From JBEEFP01 sp041166085 (GTDB taxonomy: Bacteria > Actinomycetota > Acidimicrobiia > Acidimicrobiales > JAFATL01), in assembly GCA_041166085.1 (NCBI GenBank), contig JBEEFP010000007.1, positions 40,062 to 104,061 on the forward strand: a DNA stretch of 64,000 bases. Reading direction: 5' to 3'. This document shows positions 61,932 to 64,000 of this stretch, in pieces. Made by a program: the position numbers and the translations under genes. The notes below the pieces were generated by a model, which worked only from the letters and a program-made list of their open reading frames with translations, was not told where the DNA came from and did not search any database. Numbering within the stretch: position 1 is the first letter of the stretch; every line of letters begins with the position of its first letter.

Positions 61932-62958
61932 ACCCACCCTCAAGCCGGACGCGTCGCTGCAGGACGCGCTGGCGCGCATCGACGCTGGTGGGGTCGGCCT
62001 CGCCGTGGTCGCGCGCAACGGCCGGGTGGTGGGCACCATCACCGACGGCCAGGTGCGTCGGGCAGTGCTGGCCGGACGCCGCCTCGAGGACCCGGTGGCC
62101 GAGGTCATGTCCGACCAGCCCGTCACCGTGAAGAAGGGGACCCGAGCCAAGGAGATCGCTGAGGTCCTCACCGCCTACCGGCTGCGGGCCGTGCCCGTCG
62201 TCGACAAGGGCCGCCTCGTCGGCATCAAGACGCTCGCCGACGTGAAAGCGGGTCCACCGGCACCGGCCGCCGTGATCATGGTCGGCGGTCGGGGCGAGCG
62301 CCTCCGTCCGTACACCGACAAGGTGCCCAAGCCGCTGCTGAAGGTCGGCGGCGTGCCGATCGTCGAGCGCATCATCCGCTCGGCGGCCGAGGCCGGGGTG
62401 GAGAAGGTGTACCTGGCCGTCAACTACAAGGCGGAGGCGTTCGAGGAGGAGCTCGGTGACGGCAAGCGCCTCGGCGTCGAGCTCGTCTACGTGCGCGAGC
62501 GCAAGGCCCTGCACACTGCGGGGGCCCTTTCCCTGCTGCCTGAGATCCCTGACGCCCCGTTGTTCGTCACCAACGGCGACATCATCACGACCGTCGACCT
62601 GCGCTCGCTCTTCGACTTCCACTGGCACCACGGCGGCGCCATCACCGTGTGCGGCGCCGAGCACAACACCTACGTCCCCTACGGCGTCCTGCGCACCGTC
62701 GAGCACCACCTGCTGTCCATCGACGAGAAGCCGAGCCGCACCGACTTCGTCAGCGCGGGGATGTACATGCTGCAGCCCGAGGTGCTGCGCTTCATCCCGC
62801 CCGACACCCACATGGGCATGCCCGACCTCATCGCGTCCGTCATCCACGAAGGGCTGCCGGTGCACGTCTTCCCCATGTTGGGAAGCTGGTTCGACATCGG
62901 CAGCCCCGAGGAGTTCGAGAAGGTGCTGCTGGCCTTCGCCACCGGGGAGGAGCGCTAG
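61924..62958 (+). CDS. Sugar-phosphate nucleotidyltransferase with N-terminal CBS pair (PtmE-like)
   Basis: Residues 8-105 form two CBS domains (LQDALARIDAGGVGLAVVARNG, then VMSDQPVTVKKGTRAKEIAEV); residues 116-344 are a nucleotidyltransferase with GGRGERLRPYTDKVPKPLL (121-139), TNGDIITTVD and MLGSWFDIGSPEEF. CBS-nucleotidyltransferase proteins of this layout include PtmE, the GDP-glucosamine-forming enzyme of legionaminic acid synthesis in Campylobacter jejuni. GTG 61924 overlaps murG by eight bases; its TAG is followed at once by the LegB-like ATG. Confidence 0.85.
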   Translation: MAEPTLKPDASLQDALARIDAGGVGLAVVARNGRVVGTITDGQVRRAVLAGRRLEDPVAEVMSDQPVTVKKGTRAKEIAEVLTAYRLRAVPVVDKGRLVGIKTLADVKAGPPAPAAVIMVGGRGERLRPYTDKVPKPLLKVGGVPIVERIIRSAAEAGVEKVYLAVNYKAEAFEEELGDGKRLGVELVYVRERKALHTAGALSLLPEIPDAPLFVTNGDIITTVDLRSLFDFHWHHGGAITVCGAEHNTYVPYGVLRTVEHHLLSIDEKPSRTDFVSAGMYMLQPEVLRFIPPDTHMGMPDLIASVIHEGLPVHVFPMLGSWFDIGSPEEFEKVLLAFATGEER

Positions 62959-63954
62959 ATGGCTGCGGCGAGTGACCGGTGGTCCGGACGCAAGGTGCTG
63001 GTGACCGGAGGCGAGGGCTTCATCGGCAGCCACCTGGTCGAGGCGCTGCTGGCCGAGGGCGCCGAGGTGCGGGTGCTGTCCTATTACAACGCCTTCGGCA
63101 ACCGGGGTTGGCTCGACCAGCTCGACCTCGACGTCGAGGTGCTGCCGGGCGACGTGCGCGACGCGGATCGCGTGGCCCAGGCCGTCGACGGGCGCGACGT
63201 GGTGTTCCACCTCGCTGCCCTCATCGGCATCCCGTACAGCTACGAGGCGCCCGAGAGCTACGTGCAGACCAACGTGCAGGGCACGTACAACGTGGCCAAC
63301 GCGTGCCGGCGGTCCGGCGTGGCGCGGCTGGTGCACACGTCGACGAGTGAGACGTACGGCACCGCGCTGCGCGTCCCCATCGACGAGGACCATCCACTGC
63401 AGCCGCAGTCGCCCTACTCGGCGTCGAAGATCGGCGGCGACATGATGGCGTTGTCGTTCTGGCACGCCTTCGAGCTTCCCGTCGCTGTCGTGCGCCCGTT
63501 CAACACCTACGGGCCGCGACAGTCCACGCGCGCGGTGATCCCCACCATCCTGGCCCAGCTCCACCAGGGCGCGGCGGAGATCAAGCTCGGCACCACTACC
63601 CCGACCCGCGACTTCAACTACGCCACCGACACCGCTTCGGGCTTCATGGCCGTCGCCCAGTGCGACAAGGCGCTCGGGCAGGTCGTCAACATCGGCTCGG
63701 GTCGGGAGATCTCCATCGGCGACCTGGTCGAGCTGTGCAAGCAGATCACTGGCAGCGACGCCCGCATCGTCACCGAGGAGCAGCGGGTGCGGCCGGGGGG
63801 CAGCGAGGTCGAACGCCTCCTCGCGGACGCCACCCGCGCCCGCGAGTGGGCGGGCTGGGAGCCGAAGGTCTCCCTCGAGGAGGGCGTCCGCCTCACCTCG
63901 GAGTGGGTCAAGGAGCACCTGGCCCACCTCGAGACGGGCCGCTACAGCGTTTAA
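62959..63954 (+). CDS. legB: NAD-dependent 4,6-dehydratase, LegB-like
   Basis: Extended short-chain dehydrogenase acting on an NDP-sugar. The NAD motif is GGEGFIG (17-23) and the catalytic Y153-x3-K157 lies in SPYSASKIGGDMMAL, with HTSTSETYGTA supplying the Ser/Thr and Glu. VRPFNTYGPRQSTRAVIPTI and KLGTTTPTRDFNYATD, and the N-terminal VLSYYNAFGNRGWLDQL, match LegB, the GDP-GlcNAc 4,6-dehydratase of legionaminic acid synthesis, more closely than dTDP-glucose dehydratases. 331 residues. It is paired with the PtmE-like gene and followed by a hairpin. Confidence 0.85.
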   Translation: MAAASDRWSGRKVLVTGGEGFIGSHLVEALLAEGAEVRVLSYYNAFGNRGWLDQLDLDVEVLPGDVRDADRVAQAVDGRDVVFHLAALIGIPYSYEAPESYVQTNVQGTYNVANACRRSGVARLVHTSTSETYGTALRVPIDEDHPLQPQSPYSASKIGGDMMALSFWHAFELPVAVVRPFNTYGPRQSTRAVIPTILAQLHQGAAEIKLGTTTPTRDFNYATDTASGFMAVAQCDKALGQVVNIGSGREISIGDLVELCKQITGSDARIVTEEQRVRPGGSEVERLLADATRAREWAGWEPKVSLEEGVRLTSEWVKEHLAHLETGRYSV

Positions 63955-63965
63955 GTCACGTCTCG

Positions 63966-64000
63966 AGGAAATGGGGTACCGAATCGGTACCCCATTTCCT
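63966..64000. terminator. Hairpin at the window edge after legB (partial)
   Basis: Arms 63966-63981 and 63985-64000 pair perfectly over 16 bp with loop AAT; the repeat may extend past the right edge. Here the 3' arm carries ATTTCCT, so it resembles an intrinsic terminator better than the hairpins at 46090 and 55730. Confidence 0.6.

Overview
The window looks like chromosome of a high-GC member of the Actinomycetota, quite possibly class Acidimicrobiia. The evidence is strong GC bias at third codon positions and a typically actinobacterial gene set: an lhr-nei pair, PAC2 protein, SCO6745-like protein, HelD, WS/DGAT wax-ester synthase, mycothiol-type maleylpyruvate isomerase fold, a deazaflavin (F420) nitroreductase-fold protein and a hemE-hemH-hemY set of the coproporphyrin-dependent type. 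The class-level placement is inference. No rRNA, tRNA, CRISPR array, insertion sequence or prophage was seen, and no gene-free stretch exceeds 300 bases.

Layout. 1-8.6 kb: end of an NfeD-like gene and a flotillin; a lipoprotein M1-type peptidase; an amidase coupled to a class III aminotransferase; a cytochrome P450; a PAC2 protein. 8.6-13.8 kb: the giant helicase Lhr overlapping an endonuclease VIII gene whose only sensible start codon is ACG. 13.8-20.3 kb: SCO6745-like protein, MFS exporter, a CBS-citrate synthase fusion, acetyltransferase, methyltransferase, and a DUF2236 oxygenase-TetR pair with a clear palindromic operator. 20.3-29.4 kb: a secreted tandem-repeat protein, a MerR regulator divergent from an unrecognised metal-ligand-rich membrane protein coupled to WS/DGAT, several small enzymes, and an ordinary citrate synthase. 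29.5-41.7 kb: ECF sigma factor, lytic transglycosylase, TesB, GH1 glycosidase, GtrA, a three-gene envelope-type unit (GT4, methyltransferase, alpha/alpha-toroid protein), an apolipoprotein N-acyltransferase with Ser in place of the catalytic Cys, an ATP-dependent DNA ligase and an aldehyde dehydrogenase. 41.7-51.3 kb: small membrane proteins, the haem genes, a fused E1 alpha/beta dehydrogenase, acyl-CoA ligase, and two oxidoreductases. 51.4-58 kb: HelD, Dus, Maf, RidA, a FliA/WhiG-type sigma factor, a LuxR-type regulator with a degenerate receiver, and a FlgN-like chaperone. 58-64 kb: PdxH, rhodanese, enoyl-CoA hydratase, YjbQ, HAD hydrolase, MurG, a CBS-nucleotidyltransferase and a LegB-like 4,6-dehydratase, all on the + strand and mostly coupled by overlaps.

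Two features run through the whole window. First, many genes start 6-7 bases after a TANNNT hexamer with no ribosome binding site, the signature of leaderless transcripts; I used it to choose several starts. Second, several gene ends carry very long, nearly perfect inverted repeats (16-27 bp arms, mostly 3-nt loops), some lacking the 3' U-tract expected of intrinsic terminators. The best leads for new biology are the membrane protein at 21883-23745, the ACG-started nei gene, the CBS-citrate synthase fusion, the Lnt Ser variant and the FliA/FlgN/LegB grouping.
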